Source of the DNA: Bacteroidota bacterium
Lineage (GTDB): Bacteria; Bacteroidota; Bacteroidia; B-17B0; Aurantibacillaceae
Assembly: GCA_029237825.1 (NCBI GenBank)
Contig: JAQZBQ010000002.1
Coordinates: forward strand, 124,001 to 188,000
DNA: 64,000 nucleotides
Direction of reading: 5' to 3'
Shown here: positions 19,178 to 28,210 of the stretch, piece after piece
Layout: each line of letters starts with the position of its first letter
Numbering within the stretch: position 1 is the stretch's first letter
Made by a program: the position numbers and the translations under genes
Notes under the pieces: model-generated
The model's input: only the letters and a program-made list of their open reading frames with translations
What the model was told of the DNA's origin: nothing
The model's database searches: none

Positions 19178-21462
19178 GAATTTTTCTCGCGGTGTTTGAG
19201 TATTAAAACGGAAGGAACATGCTCCAGCCAGTCAGGCTCATTTTCTGCAAAATATCTCCATCCAGATATACTAATCAATAGTAAATTCATAGATTGAAGC
19301 AAGGGTGCATTTAGTTTTTCTTTTTGGAATAAAACGGTATGATTTGGAGCTTGTTGTTCTATAGCACGGATTTTTTCTTTAATGGGTAACTTGTTTTTAA
19401 TGATGTCATTGTAGTCGATCATCGTGATTCTGGATTGGTTGTTATGAATCATTTTTTGCAAATATGAAATTAAAAATTCATCTTCTTCAGATAATAAAAG
19501 AACTATCACATCATCAACCCTTTTTAAACCCTTGTCTGCGAAAATGCCTAATTCCATTTTTGTTGAACGTATGATGGCATTGGTCCGGTCATTAAATCCA
19601 TTGTTCAGCATTTTTTCATGGCCCGTCAATGTATGGTATAATTTTTCAGGATTGATGATTGTGGTGGTAATTCCAATAATTTTACCCAGTAAACTCCCCT
19701 CATAAATGGATTGTCCCATTCCTACAATTAGGAGATCATAATCTCCATTGTTGGCTGTTTCAGCAATTTCTTTTTCAAAATCAAGTGTAGGTTTAAAAAA
19801 TGTTTCGAGGGCTAAATTATATTTGTTGGCTTCCCGTTTTATGGGTTTAAAACTAACTCTTTCTACCTCCTGAATATTGAACTGATGTAATTCGTTACTA
19901 GGTTCAAGGTGTAATGCTGTTATAGCCGAATTATTTGCATTTTTACCAATTAAGCTGCTTATCAACCGTACCATGCTTCTCCCACGTTCTGAGTCACCGA
20001 ATGAAAAAAGGATTTTGTATTTGCTTTGATTCTGTAATCCAGTAAGTTTATCGCTGGCTTTTTCAGGGAAAAGATAATTGATGAGATCGAGTACAGGACC
20101 AGTCATAAATGTTGTGACAAGCGCCATAATTACCATCATCGAGAATACTTCTGGTGTAAGCAAGCCAAGATCAAAGCCAATATTTAATGCAATGAGTTCC
20201 GTTAATCCCCTAGTGTTCATTAACACCCCAATAATTAAGCTGTCCCGCCAACTAATATTTGTAAACCGGGCTGCCAGAGCACTGCTGAGAAATTTCCCAG
20301 CAATGGCTAAGATGATTATAACACCGCACATCAGCCATTGATCTAAATCATTGAGAAGGCCAATCTGGGTGCGTAGACCACTAAACACAAAGAATAGGGG
20401 TAGCAAGAGAACAAGAGAAACATCTTCTACTTTTTCAATAAATACATTTCGGAAATGTAAGTTCTGCGGCATAATTACACCTGCAAGAAAAGCTCCAAAA
20501 AGTGCATGAATTCCAATAATTTCTGCAAGATAGGAAGATGATAATAGCGTAACGAAAAAAATTGCTACAACTGGTTTACTCAGGGTATCCTGGTGAGAAT
20601 AGATGTCGCCAATTCTTTTTAGAAATGGACGGACAAGTTTCAACATCATGATAACAAAGATTAATGCCAAAAGGATTGTATACAGCGCGCTGACAAACGA
20701 ACCCGCTTTCACAATAGCTACCACGGCAGCTAATATGCACCAGGCGGTTACATCATCTATGGCCGCACAGGTAATAGCGATTGAACCTACCCGGGTTTTA
20801 GTAAGTTGCCTTTCCTGAAGGATCCTTGCCAGTACAGGAAATGCGGTTATACTAAGTGATATGCCTATGAATAGTGCAAATGAAAGGAATTCCACGTTTG
20901 CTGGTGCGTGACTTTGGTAAATGTAATAGGCTAGAGCCATTCCTAAAGTAAACGGCACAATGATACTCGCGTGGCTTATGAGAAATGCCTCGTGTACTTT
21001 TTTTCTAAGAATTTTTAAGTCAAGTTCCATCCCAATGATAAACATGAAAAGAATTAACCCAATTTGACTGAAGAATTTCAAGTTGGAAAGTGAGCCTTCT
21101 GGAAAGAGAAAGTCCGAAAACCCTGGAAAATGGGTTCCAACGAACGAAGGCCCCAAGACAATTCCGGCAATGATCTCTCCGATTACTGAGGGCTGTCCCA
21201 TTTTTTTTAGTATGAAACCAAATATTCTTGCCGCTATTATTATTGAAATAATCTGAAGAATCAAAATACCAAGAGGTTCGGTAATATTATGGTGCAGAGT
21301 GGATTTAAATTGCTCAAGTCCACTATTCATAGTTTGAAAAATTTTTATGCTTGCAGCTTCAGTGGTTTCCTGTCTTTTACCCTTTTGTACTATAACAAAC
21401 ATTAAGAAGGAAAATCCCCCAATTACGATAATATAGAAAAGTATATTTTTGATGTTTTTCAT
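19174..21462 (-). CDS. CPA2-family cation/proton antiporter with C-terminal USP-like domain
   Basis: 762 residues. An extra N-terminal membrane segment (LFYIIVIGGFSFLMFVIV) and a short loop precede the Na_H_Exchanger core, whose signatures are visible: GEIIAGIVLGPS, IGLILFMFIIGMELDLK, the ion-binding region CAAIDDVTAWCILA, and HALFGAFLAGVIMP. About 12 helices fill residues 50-460. The last 290 residues are soluble and contain two alpha/beta stretches like universal-stress-protein domains (YKILFSFGDSERGRSMVR, YDLLIVGMGQSIYEGSLLG). Such transporters exchange K+ or Na+ for H+ in the inner membrane, with the cytoplasmic domain as a likely regulatory site. The ion is not determinable here. Confidence 0.85.
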   Translation of the reverse strand: MKNIKNILFYIIVIGGFSFLMFVIVQKGKRQETTEAASIKIFQTMNSGLEQFKSTLHHNITEPLGILILQIISIIIAARIFGFILKKMGQPSVIGEIIAGIVLGPSFVGTHFPGFSDFLFPEGSLSNLKFFSQIGLILFMFIIGMELDLKILRKKVHEAFLISHASIIVPFTLGMALAYYIYQSHAPANVEFLSFALFIGISLSITAFPVLARILQERQLTKTRVGSIAITCAAIDDVTAWCILAAVVAIVKAGSFVSALYTILLALIFVIMMLKLVRPFLKRIGDIYSHQDTLSKPVVAIFFVTLLSSSYLAEIIGIHALFGAFLAGVIMPQNLHFRNVFIEKVEDVSLVLLLPLFFVFSGLRTQIGLLNDLDQWLMCGVIIILAIAGKFLSSALAARFTNISWRDSLIIGVLMNTRGLTELIALNIGFDLGLLTPEVFSMMVIMALVTTFMTGPVLDLINYLFPEKASDKLTGLQNQSKYKILFSFGDSERGRSMVRLISSLIGKNANNSAITALHLEPSNELHQFNIQEVERVSFKPIKREANKYNLALETFFKPTLDFEKEIAETANNGDYDLLIVGMGQSIYEGSLLGKIIGITTTIINPEKLYHTLTGHEKMLNNGFNDRTNAIIRSTKMELGIFADKGLKRVDDVIVLLLSEEDEFLISYLQKMIHNNQSRITMIDYNDIIKNKLPIKEKIRAIEQQAPNHTVLFQKEKLNAPLLQSMNLLLISISGWRYFAENEPDWLEHVPSVLILKHREKNS

Positions 21463-21511
21463 TTCAAAATTGTTTGATTTTTTGAGAGGTAAAATGTAAA
21501 TCCTGTTGTGA

Positions 21512-21793
21512 TTAGGAGGCTACCTTGCTAATTATACTTTGTTTTAACGAAGGTGCAGAGATAAAATACCGACCTAAATGTTGAAACTTAAAGGTTTCAA
21601 AATTAATAGGTATAGCTGCACCATGGTTATATGAAGTGGAAAATTCAAGTAGCTTTTCGGAGTGATTTTTCCTGTATGAACTCTTTCTCCCGCAAAATGG
21701 TTCAGTATAGGTTGAATAAATGCCAACCGTTTTTTGGCATAGAATATTTACCGATAAAAATATTGGGATTAGAATGATTTCAGGTGTTCTCAT
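21512..21793 (-). CDS. Small hypothetical protein with signal-like N-terminus
   Basis: A 93-codon frame with ATG at 21793. The first 19 residues (MRTPEIILIPIFLSVNILC) are hydrophobic and could be a weak signal peptide; the rest contains several aromatic and basic residues and two further cysteines or so, with no family I recognise. The main support is positional: an exact -7 promoter element lies 11 bp upstream and the frame occupies an otherwise empty interval. Against it are the poor hydrophobic core (Pro and Asn inside) and lack of any recognised domain. It may be a decayed gene end. Confidence 0.35.
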   Translation of the reverse strand: MRTPEIILIPIFLSVNILCQKTVGIYSTYTEPFCGRKSSYRKNHSEKLLEFSTSYNHGAAIPINFETFKFQHLGRYFISAPSLKQSIISKVAS

Positions 21794-21804
21794 GTAAATA
21801 AGTA

Positions 21805-21812
21805 CAAAGTTA
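21805..21812 (-). promoter_or_regulatory. -7 promoter element of the small hypothetical gene
   Basis: The minus strand reads TAACTTTG, an exact TAnnTTTG match, 11 bp before the ATG at 21793. Confidence 0.4.
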
Positions 21813-21884
21813 AATCATTCCATCACAACTGGATTTAGGAAAATTCAGGAATGTAACAAGAAGAGGAAATATTGTAATGAAATA

Positions 21885-22607
21885 TTACGCTTTTATTTTT
21901 AACCGGAAGTCATTTCGGTACACCTCACTTAATACGAGTTTTAAAGAGTTAACACTTTTAATTACAATTGAGGTTTTTATTTCTTCGGATGTAAAATGCA
22001 CTACACATTTTAACGCGATAACTTCTTTTTTGTTTACACGACAAAATTGATTTTTGGGAAGCACTGTCAATAATTGCTCGAAGCTTGTATTTTTAATTAT
22101 GGTTTTTTGCCCGTTTTCAAGGATAACTATTTTATCCCTGCTGTCCGTGTCTGACGCGCAAATGTATAAGATCTCATTAAAAAATATTTGTGTTTTGCCT
22201 TTGTCAGTGTTCCAAACTGCATGTTTTTTTTCATCATTTTTCAGTGTTTGCAAAATACTTTTTGCTTTCATAATAGCTTTATTGAAACGATCTTTTTGAA
22301 TCGGTTTTCGGATATAATCTACCGCATTTAAATCAAATGCTTCTGCTGCAAATTCTTTGTGGGCAGTAGTAAATATGATTAACTTATTTTTTAGTTGCTG
22401 CGCAATTTCCAGACCAGTGTGTTGGGGCATTTGAATATCGAGAATACAGGTATTGAATTCTATCTGCGGAATAGTTTCAATAAAGCTGACCGGATTATTA
22501 AATGCTCTTACAACTTCTACATCGGGAATCTCTTGGCACAAAACTTTGATGTAGCTAAGTGCAGGTAACTCGTCATCCAGAAGCAAACACTTTAGCTTTG
22601 TAGTCAA
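21885..22607 (-). CDS. LytTR-family response regulator
   Basis: 240 residues beginning at a TTG (22607) that lies inside the 3' end of the kinase gene; a stop codon three codons upstream rules out a longer form. The receiver shows LLLDDELPALSYI, phospho-Asp in TCILDIQMPQHTG, FTTAHKEFAAEAF and DYIRKPIQKDRF. The LytTR DNA-binding domain follows (QIFFNEILYICASDTDSRDK, NQFCRVNKKEVIALKCV). The 35-bp overlap with the kinase gene makes the partnership firm. Target genes are unknown. Confidence 0.9.
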   Translation of the reverse strand: MTTKLKCLLLDDELPALSYIKVLCQEIPDVEVVRAFNNPVSFIETIPQIEFNTCILDIQMPQHTGLEIAQQLKNKLIIFTTAHKEFAAEAFDLNAVDYIRKPIQKDRFNKAIMKAKSILQTLKNDEKKHAVWNTDKGKTQIFFNEILYICASDTDSRDKIVILENGQKTIIKNTSFEQLLTVLPKNQFCRVNKKEVIALKCVVHFTSEEIKTSIVIKSVNSLKLVLSEVYRNDFRLKIKA

Positions 22608-23325
22608 GGAGGTTTAGTTTTAAATGTGAAATAAAGATGTCTTCTTCTTTAAATTGATCAAGTTTATAACATTCTTTATAAATAATGTCCAGCCGTTTTT
22701 TTGTACTCTCTTTTCCAACGCCACTATTTGGTTTTTTTAAACTTGGCCTCGTGCTTACTTTATTAGCTACTGTCAGTGAAAAATAGTCGTCCTTTAGTTC
22801 AAATGTTATGGAAATGAAGGAGTCAGGACTTTGCAAGTCGGCATGTTTAAAGGCGTTTTCGATAAGATCTATAGATATCATAGGCGCTAGGAGATCCTGA
22901 TCATATAGCGGATGATTTTCATCTACTTTGTTTTTTATTTTAATGTCAAACAGCGGGCTCAGTTTCAGCTTATTTATTTCAATAAGGTTTAACGCAAAGT
23001 CCAGTTCTTCTTTGACACTTACAAAGCGTTTGTCAGTCTCATACAAAATATAGTCTAATACATTACTTAACTTGTCTAGTGAAAAATATGTCTGATAGGC
23101 ATGAGATTGAATTGAGTTTAAAATGTTTTTGAATAAATGAGGATTGATTTTGTATTTCAAATCCTCCAGTTCAACCATATCCATCTTCGCTTCCAGTTTT
23201 TTGAATTCAGTTTCTATTTTTTTCTTTTCTTTTGTAAGTCTGAGGATTTTAAAGAGCAGAAATAGGATATATGCGCTTAAACAACAGAATAGAATGAGAA
23301 AAAACGTTACTTTTGAGATGATCAT
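22573..23325 (-). CDS. Short LytS-type histidine kinase
   Basis: 250 residues: one N-terminal membrane helix (VTFFLILFCCLSAYILFLLF), a Lys/Glu-rich coiled linker (residues about 30-50), then a LytS-type kinase core. The phosphoacceptor His sits in INPHLFKNILNSIQ near residue 62, a variant of the usual NPHFLFN. The ATPase domain has an N-box (SIDLIENAFKHAD) and a degenerate glycine-rich box (GVGKESTKKRLDII). With almost no periplasmic part, it must sense through the membrane helix, a partner protein or the cytoplasm. It overlaps its cognate regulator gene by 35 bp. Confidence 0.85.
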   Translation of the reverse strand: MIISKVTFFLILFCCLSAYILFLLFKILRLTKEKKKIETEFKKLEAKMDMVELEDLKYKINPHLFKNILNSIQSHAYQTYFSLDKLSNVLDYILYETDKRFVSVKEELDFALNLIEINKLKLSPLFDIKIKNKVDENHPLYDQDLLAPMISIDLIENAFKHADLQSPDSFISITFELKDDYFSLTVANKVSTRPSLKKPNSGVGKESTKKRLDIIYKECYKLDQFKEEDIFISHLKLNLLDYKAKVFASG

Positions 23326-23376
23326 TACTGGATAAAATTACAAAGAATATTGAACGTAACGTGAATGGTTTAAGAA

Positions 23377-24459
23377 TTAATAAGAGATATAGGACACGAT
23401 AGGGTAGTGGTCGGTTAGTGACTCTGTTATGTGGTGATAGTTTTTGCTGTTAAATTCTTTGCTATGTAAAATATAGTCGATCCTGAATTTAGGGAATTTT
23501 CCGGCATAGGTTTGTTCAAATCCCGAGCCTGATTCTACAAATGCGTCTTCGAGGTTCCCTCTTACGGTATGATACACATAGGAAGCTGGAGTATCATTGA
23601 AATCACCGCAAACGATAACTTTATGCCTGCATGCTTCAATGTGTGCAGAAATGGCGTCTGCCTGTATAGCTCTTTTCACAAAGGCTCTTTTAAGTCGTCT
23701 CAAAATATTTTTGCTTTTTTCCACTTCATCTTTAGTATCTGTTGTATCGTTTTTTACCTGATCTATGAATTTATAATCCGCTTTACTGAAACGGATAGAC
23801 TGAAGATGCATATTGTAGATGCGTACCGTGTCTTTTTTGATTAATATATCTGTATAAATACAAATATTGTTAGCGCTGGTATTAAATTCTATTTTGCCTT
23901 TTTTAATAATTGGATACTTTGTAAATGTTGCTATTCCCCAATGATCATTACCTCGAAGTGTTGTAGTAAATTCAACATGATTGTTTTTTGCGTTCAACAA
24001 ACCTGTAACTGTATCTATATTATTGAAATCGCCTTTTTCTTCGGATGTATAGAATTCCTGAAGGCAAAGAATATCAGGATTTTCTTCCGCAAGTGCTGTT
24101 AGAATCAAATTTCTGCTTTCTGAATTTTTTGACCAGTTATAAAGATCAAACAGCATTGAATTGTAGCTCATTACCTTGATATCTTTGTTTGAAACGTCGT
24201 CAGGATTCAAATCGAACTGGATAAATCCCAGGCAGGTTTTCGCACTGAAAAGGATTGCAACAAACGAGAAAATAAATTGCAGTTTAAATTGCGCAAACCA
24301 ATAAATAATAAAGAGAACATTAACAGCTAGGAAAAGTGGGAAAGCAAGGCCGAAGAAGGCAAGTAACCAAAAATGATTGGGAGAAATATATTTAGAAGCA
24401 ACAGCACCAAGAAGGGCAATAATGAATGCATAATTAATCCATAAAAGGATTTTGTTCAA
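23377..24459 (-). CDS. Membrane-anchored endonuclease/exonuclease/phosphatase-family protein
   Basis: The 360-residue protein opens with three hydrophobic helices (residues about 5-22, 30-52, 57-75), then an EEP (DNase I/inositol phosphatase-like) domain. Visible EEP landmarks: VMSYNSMLFDLYNW, DILCLQEFYTSEE with the metal-binding Glu, VRIYNMHLQS, VIVCGDFNDTPAS and LTDHYPIVSYI. No ATG is available; TTG at 24459 gives an N-terminus (NKILLWINYAFIIALLG) like that of family relatives. The substrate of these membrane EEP proteins in Bacteroidota is not known; nucleic acid, phosphoinositide-like lipid or another phosphodiester are all possible. It lies 121 bp downstream of lolD. Confidence 0.83.
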   Translation of the reverse strand: MNKILLWINYAFIIALLGAVASKYISPNHFWLLAFFGLAFPLFLAVNVLFIIYWFAQFKLQFIFSFVAILFSAKTCLGFIQFDLNPDDVSNKDIKVMSYNSMLFDLYNWSKNSESRNLILTALAEENPDILCLQEFYTSEEKGDFNNIDTVTGLLNAKNNHVEFTTTLRGNDHWGIATFTKYPIIKKGKIEFNTSANNICIYTDILIKKDTVRIYNMHLQSIRFSKADYKFIDQVKNDTTDTKDEVEKSKNILRRLKRAFVKRAIQADAISAHIEACRHKVIVCGDFNDTPASYVYHTVRGNLEDAFVESGSGFEQTYAGKFPKFRIDYILHSKEFNSKNYHHITESLTDHYPIVSYISY

Positions 24460-24580
24460 ATTGGAGAGTTTCTTGGCATTTCTCTTTTGAACGATAGCCC
24501 GAAGTTCGGTTACGGATATGTGTGAGAAAAAGTTGATAACAGTCGGTTTAATTTAGTGGTTCATGCAATTAAACTGATTT

Positions 24581-25231
24581 TTACTGAATGGCACCATCTT
24601 TCATGATTAATTTCCGGTCGGCCATGTTGGCAAGTGTTTCATTATGCGTAACAACTACAATGGTTTGTTTTAATTCATCACGTAATCTAAAAAAGAGCTG
24701 ATGTAAATTTTGAGCATTTTCACTATCCAGATTACCACTTGGCTCGTCGGCAAAAATTACCTTTGGGTTATTAATTAAGGCTCTCGCCACTGCAACACGT
24801 TGTTGTTCCCCACCCGAAAGTTCTGACGGCTTATGGTCAGCGCGTTGCTTCAGTCCCAAAAGATCCAATAATTCAAAAGCTTTCAGTTCTGCTTGTTTTT
24901 TTGGAGTTTTATTAATGAAGGCAGGAATACAAACATTCTCGAGTGCCGTAAATTCAGGTAATAAATGATGGAATTGAAAAACGAAGCCAATGTGTTGATT
25001 ACGAAATGCGGCAAGTTTCTTTTCATTTAAGGTCGTTATATTTACATTATTGAAAATTATTTCCCCAGAACTTGGTCTGTCAAGTGTTCCAAGAATTGTC
25101 AACAAAGTTGTTTTTCCTGCTCCAGATGATCCTACAATTGAAACAACCTCGGACTCCTGAATATGAAGGTTTACTCCTTTTAAAACTTCAAGCTTGCCGT
25201 AATGTTTCTTTATATTATTACCAATGATCAT
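24581..25231 (-). CDS. lolD: LolD-like ABC transporter ATP-binding protein
   Basis: 216 residues, a complete nucleotide-binding subunit: Walker [17 protein letters not shown] near residue 35, Q-loop [17 protein letters not shown], signature [15 protein letters not shown], Walker [14 protein letters not shown], and switch His in [10 protein letters not shown]. The Q-loop and length place it in the LolD/MacB group; LolD powers release of outer-membrane lipoproteins to LolA. No permease gene lies beside it. Its ATG overlaps the stop of the OmpA-family gene by 4 bp, so both come from one transcript. Confidence 0.85.
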   Translation of the reverse strand: MIIGNNIKKHYGKLEVLKGVNLHIQESEVVSIVGSSGAGKTTLLTILGTLDRPSSGEIIFNNVNITTLNEKKLAAFRNQHIGFVFQFHHLLPEFTALENVCIPAFINKTPKKQAELKAFELLDLLGLKQRADHKPSELSGGEQQRVAVARALINNPKVIFADEPSGNLDSENAQNLHQLFFRLRDELKQTIVVVTHNETLANMADRKLIMKDGAIQ

Positions 25232-27201
25232 TGTTTAGATACAATTTTTAATTCTGTTCTTCTGTTTTTAGCCTTGTTTTCAGCAGTATCATTTGGTGCT
25301 TTAGGTTTGGTATCGCCATAGCCTTTATAAGATAGATTTGTCGGTGATATCATACCTTTTTCAATTACATAATCATAAATGGCCTTCGCCCGGTTATTTG
25401 ACAAAGTTTTATTGAAAGCTTTATCACCACTATTATCTGTATGCCCACTAAATTCGACTTTCAAAGTTGGGTTAGCTTTTAAAAACGAAATTATTTTCTG
25501 CAGTTCGGCTTTGGATTCTGCTTTCAAATCCCATTTGTTTACATCGAAAAAAATATTTTTTAATTCGATAATTCCTGTATCTATTGGCTGCAAAGGAATT
25601 TCAAGCTTATAGGGTTTGTTATAGTCTGCGGGTTTGTCTTTAAGCGAGAAATTATCACTATAGAACAGAAAACCGGGTTTACTCACATTCACGAGGTAGT
25701 TATGATTTGATGTTAAAGTCACAAGAAATTCACCCGCACTGTTACTGAATGCTGATGTCACAGATTGTTGAGTTTCAAGATCAATTAATTCGAAGGAAGC
25801 TTCTAAGGGATCTTTAGTTCTTGCGTTATAAATATGCCCTTTCACATAAGTGATTTTCTCTGGCTGGACAGACTCAGGTAATTCAAATTGATAGATGTCT
25901 AATCCGCCAAACCCACCTTCACGTTCGCTCGCGAAATACGCTAATTTTCCGCTCGCATCTACAAGCAGACTGTTCTCATCCGCTACGGTGTTTATAGGGT
26001 ATCCCAGGTTTATTGCTTTTCCCCACGAGCCGTCGGCATTCCGTTTACTCATAAATATATCCAAACGGCCCATTCCCGGGTGACCTTCACTACTGAAATA
26101 AAGCGTTTGATTATCAGGATGAATAAAAACACTTTCTTCTCCCTCAGGAGTATTAATATTATCATTTAATTTAACAGGTTCAGAAAATTTTCCGTCTTCA
26201 CCGATCACTGAACAATAGATATCCGGGTTTTTAATTCCATCACGGGCAGCTATTCCGCGAATAAAATACAATGTTTTACCGTCGCTGCTGAAACTTGGTT
26301 GGGTCTCCCAATTGCGTGTATTTATCATTGGTCCAGCATTTCTTGGCTTACTCCATTTGCCATTAATTTTCTGAGCATAGAATATATCACAACTCCCATA
26401 TCCTTTTCGGTCTGCAGAGCCATAATCTCCGGTCATTTCCATACATGACGCAAAAAACATAATTTCTCCGTCAGCGCTTAAAGATGGTGCGCCTTCGTTC
26501 CCTGGTGTATTTACCGAATTGATAGGATTTGCTGTTTGCCAAGTGCTGTTTACTTTTTTACTTACATAAAAGTCTTCCTGCCGTGGGGCTTCCACACCGT
26601 TTCCTTCTCTAATATTCCTTGTAAATAAAAACGTATTTCCATCGGCGGTTAAAGCGGGAAAATACTCATACTCCTCTGTATTGATACCGGAACCCACATT
26701 AACGGGTTTAAATGGTTGAGGATTTTTAATTGCAGCTGAGCCGAATTTTGCGTTCCTCAGGTAACGAATAGCCTGTTCTTTAATATTAGGATTTATCCGT
26801 TCGGTTTTAATAATAGTTTCAAGGGGAAGTATTGCCTTCTCGTACATTGCTTCATTTAAATAGGCAACTCCGAGATAATAGTTATTTTCAATGTAAATTT
26901 TTGGATTAATTTGAAGGGCTTTTTCATAAAGCGGAATAGCTTCTTTAATTCTGTTTTTACCCAGGAGCAACTGGCCGTAGGCTGAATATGCCTCCACAAA
27001 ACCGGGATCTTCTTCAATAGCTTTTTTAACAAGCTTTTCCGCCTCGTCATCCCTTCTAATCTGGAACATTTTTTTGCTTTCTTCGTAGTATTTGACTGCT
27101 TTTTTATTTGTACTGCTGTACGTTCCAGGAGGAAGGTTATTTTGTGAGTAACTACTCAAAAAGGGAGTACAGATGAACAGGAAAGCGAAGATTTTTCGCA
27201 T
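25228..27201 (-). CDS. TPR-PD40-OmpA family protein (PorE-like)
   Basis: The ATG at 27201 opens on a signal peptide ([19 protein letters not shown]), giving 657 residues. In order: TPR repeats (about 20-150, with [20 protein letters not shown]), PD40/WD40-like blades (about 165-430, for example [35 protein letters not shown]), a carboxypeptidase-regulatory-like domain (about 440-530), and a C-terminal OmpA peptidoglycan-binding domain ([34 protein letters not shown]). This is the domain order of PorE, which anchors Type IX secretion parts to peptidoglycan. Bacteroidota carry several paralogues of this layout, so the PorE role itself is uncertain. lolD follows with a 4-bp overlap. Confidence 0.8.
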   Translation of the reverse strand: MRKIFAFLFICTPFLSSYSQNNLPPGTYSSTNKKAVKYYEESKKMFQIRRDDEAEKLVKKAIEEDPGFVEAYSAYGQLLLGKNRIKEAIPLYEKALQINPKIYIENNYYLGVAYLNEAMYEKAILPLETIIKTERINPNIKEQAIRYLRNAKFGSAAIKNPQPFKPVNVGSGINTEEYEYFPALTADGNTFLFTRNIREGNGVEAPRQEDFYVSKKVNSTWQTANPINSVNTPGNEGAPSLSADGEIMFFASCMEMTGDYGSADRKGYGSCDIFYAQKINGKWSKPRNAGPMINTRNWETQPSFSSDGKTLYFIRGIAARDGIKNPDIYCSVIGEDGKFSEPVKLNDNINTPEGEESVFIHPDNQTLYFSSEGHPGMGRLDIFMSKRNADGSWGKAINLGYPINTVADENSLLVDASGKLAYFASEREGGFGGLDIYQFELPESVQPEKITYVKGHIYNARTKDPLEASFELIDLETQQSVTSAFSNSAGEFLVTLTSNHNYLVNVSKPGFLFYSDNFSLKDKPADYNKPYKLEIPLQPIDTGIIELKNIFFDVNKWDLKAESKAELQKIISFLKANPTLKVEFSGHTDNSGDKAFNKTLSNNRAKAIYDYVIEKGMISPTNLSYKGYGDTKPKAPNDTAENKAKNRRTELKIVSKQ

Positions 27202-27274
27202 AATTATATAAAATTGCATATATAAATATAACGATATATTATAAAAGGAGATACTAAAAAAACAGAAGAAAATC

Positions 27275-27667
27275 TTAGAATTCTGATTTTCGTTGCTGTG
27301 ATTTTAACCATAGAACAGCCTCATCACGGTTGTCGAAAAACTTGGTGGGTACTTTTGGCCTGTTAATTTTGAGAAATAAGCTTCCAATTATTATTTCGTG
27401 CATTTTGTTACTAAATAAAGCCAGTGCCGCGACATGTTTTGTATATTCTTCAGAAGCGCCTGCCCGCCTTGCATCCCCGGACACATCGGCACCTTCTTCA
27501 CCTTCAAAGAGAACAAAAAATTTCTTACCCGGTAAATAGTTTACAGATAAGTCCCGCGATTCCCAAACATCACTTTCCTGGAGGATGATATTTTTCTTAA
27601 TCTTAAATTCGATGAGAAGGTCATCATAAATGGTCATCACGAATGAACGGGTATCAAATGTTTTCAT
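27275..27667 (-). CDS. Small STAS/SpoIIAA-like protein
   Basis: 130 residues without signal peptide or membrane helix. The pattern of short strands and helices (KKFFVLFEGEEGADVSGD, KHVAALALFSNKMHEIIIG, then FFDNRDEAVLWLKSQ near the end) is like SpoIIAA/STAS-like proteins common in Bacteroidota. That closing motif with Ala-Trp-Leu is typical of such folds, which often act as phosphorylation-controlled protein-protein switches. This is a weak fold impression, not a firm family call. It lies 38 bp downstream of the broken DUF985 gene and could be the last gene of the metH transcript. Confidence 0.6.
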   Translation of the reverse strand: MKTFDTRSFVMTIYDDLLIEFKIKKNIILQESDVWESRDLSVNYLPGKKFFVLFEGEEGADVSGDARRAGASEEYTKHVAALALFSNKMHEIIIGSLFLKINRPKVPTKFFDNRDEAVLWLKSQQRKSEF

Positions 27668-27705
27668 GAGCGCTAAAGTTACAAAATGGACTAAGATTTT
27701 TGAAA

Positions 27706-28205
27706 TTATATCAGTGTTAAATTCATGATCAGTTCTTCGTGTTGAGGGAATGCTTTCAGCAGTGCCCTGCGTTTTCCTAGTTCAAAATCTCTGAAGTCAA
27801 AACCTGGGTAAACAGTACATCCTACCAGCGAAAAACTTCCTGTACCCCAAACCCGGGAACCAAACCATGTATTTGATTTTACAGTATACTGGAAAGTTTG
27901 TTGATTATGTATGTCAGGTCCAATCAAGGTACTGCGAACATCGCCATTATCATTTATCTCGATCACTTCAAAGGGTCGCCGCAATAAAAATGCCATGTCT
28001 CATCGCCCCAAATTTTATGAAAAGCAGAGAAATTTCCATTTTCAATCAGAAAATAAATGGAGGTAGCGAGATTGCGTTCGCCCTGATAGTGCTTTGACAA
28101 ACAAGCGTTTCCTACAACTAACTCCGATCGAAAAACTTCTTTATAATAACCTCCTTCCGGATGAGGAATGAGGCCAAGTTTTTTAATTATTTCCCTTGCT
28201 GTCAT
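27706..28205 (-). pseudogene. DUF985 cupin gene split by a -1 frame change
   Basis: Two overlapping minus-strand frames together encode one DUF985 (Cupin_5) protein. The first (28205 to a TGA at 27963-27965) carries HPEGGYYKEVFRS, TSIYFLIENGNFSAFHKI and DETWHFYCGDPL. The second frame, read from about 27972 to 27706, continues with EVIEINDNGD, NTWFGSRV, SLVGCTVYPGFDFRDFELG and ends FPQHEELIMNLTLI. Joined at the site, the product reads WHFYCGDPLEVIEI, which matches the family continuation, and has about 165 residues, the usual length. The break is at CCCTTTG (27969-27975 on the minus strand), so it may be a lost base in a short run, a sequencing error, or a programmed -1 shift. It starts 5 bp after metH. 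Confidence 0.85.
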
Positions 28206-28210
28206 CCCAA

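Larger units (their letters stand above)
21463..21884. other. Sparse 422-bp interval with one possible small gene
   Basis: Between the antiporter and the second LytTR pair only one candidate gene (21512-21793, minus) and its -7 element are seen. No stable RNA fold, repeat or terminator was recognised by eye. Confidence 0.5.
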
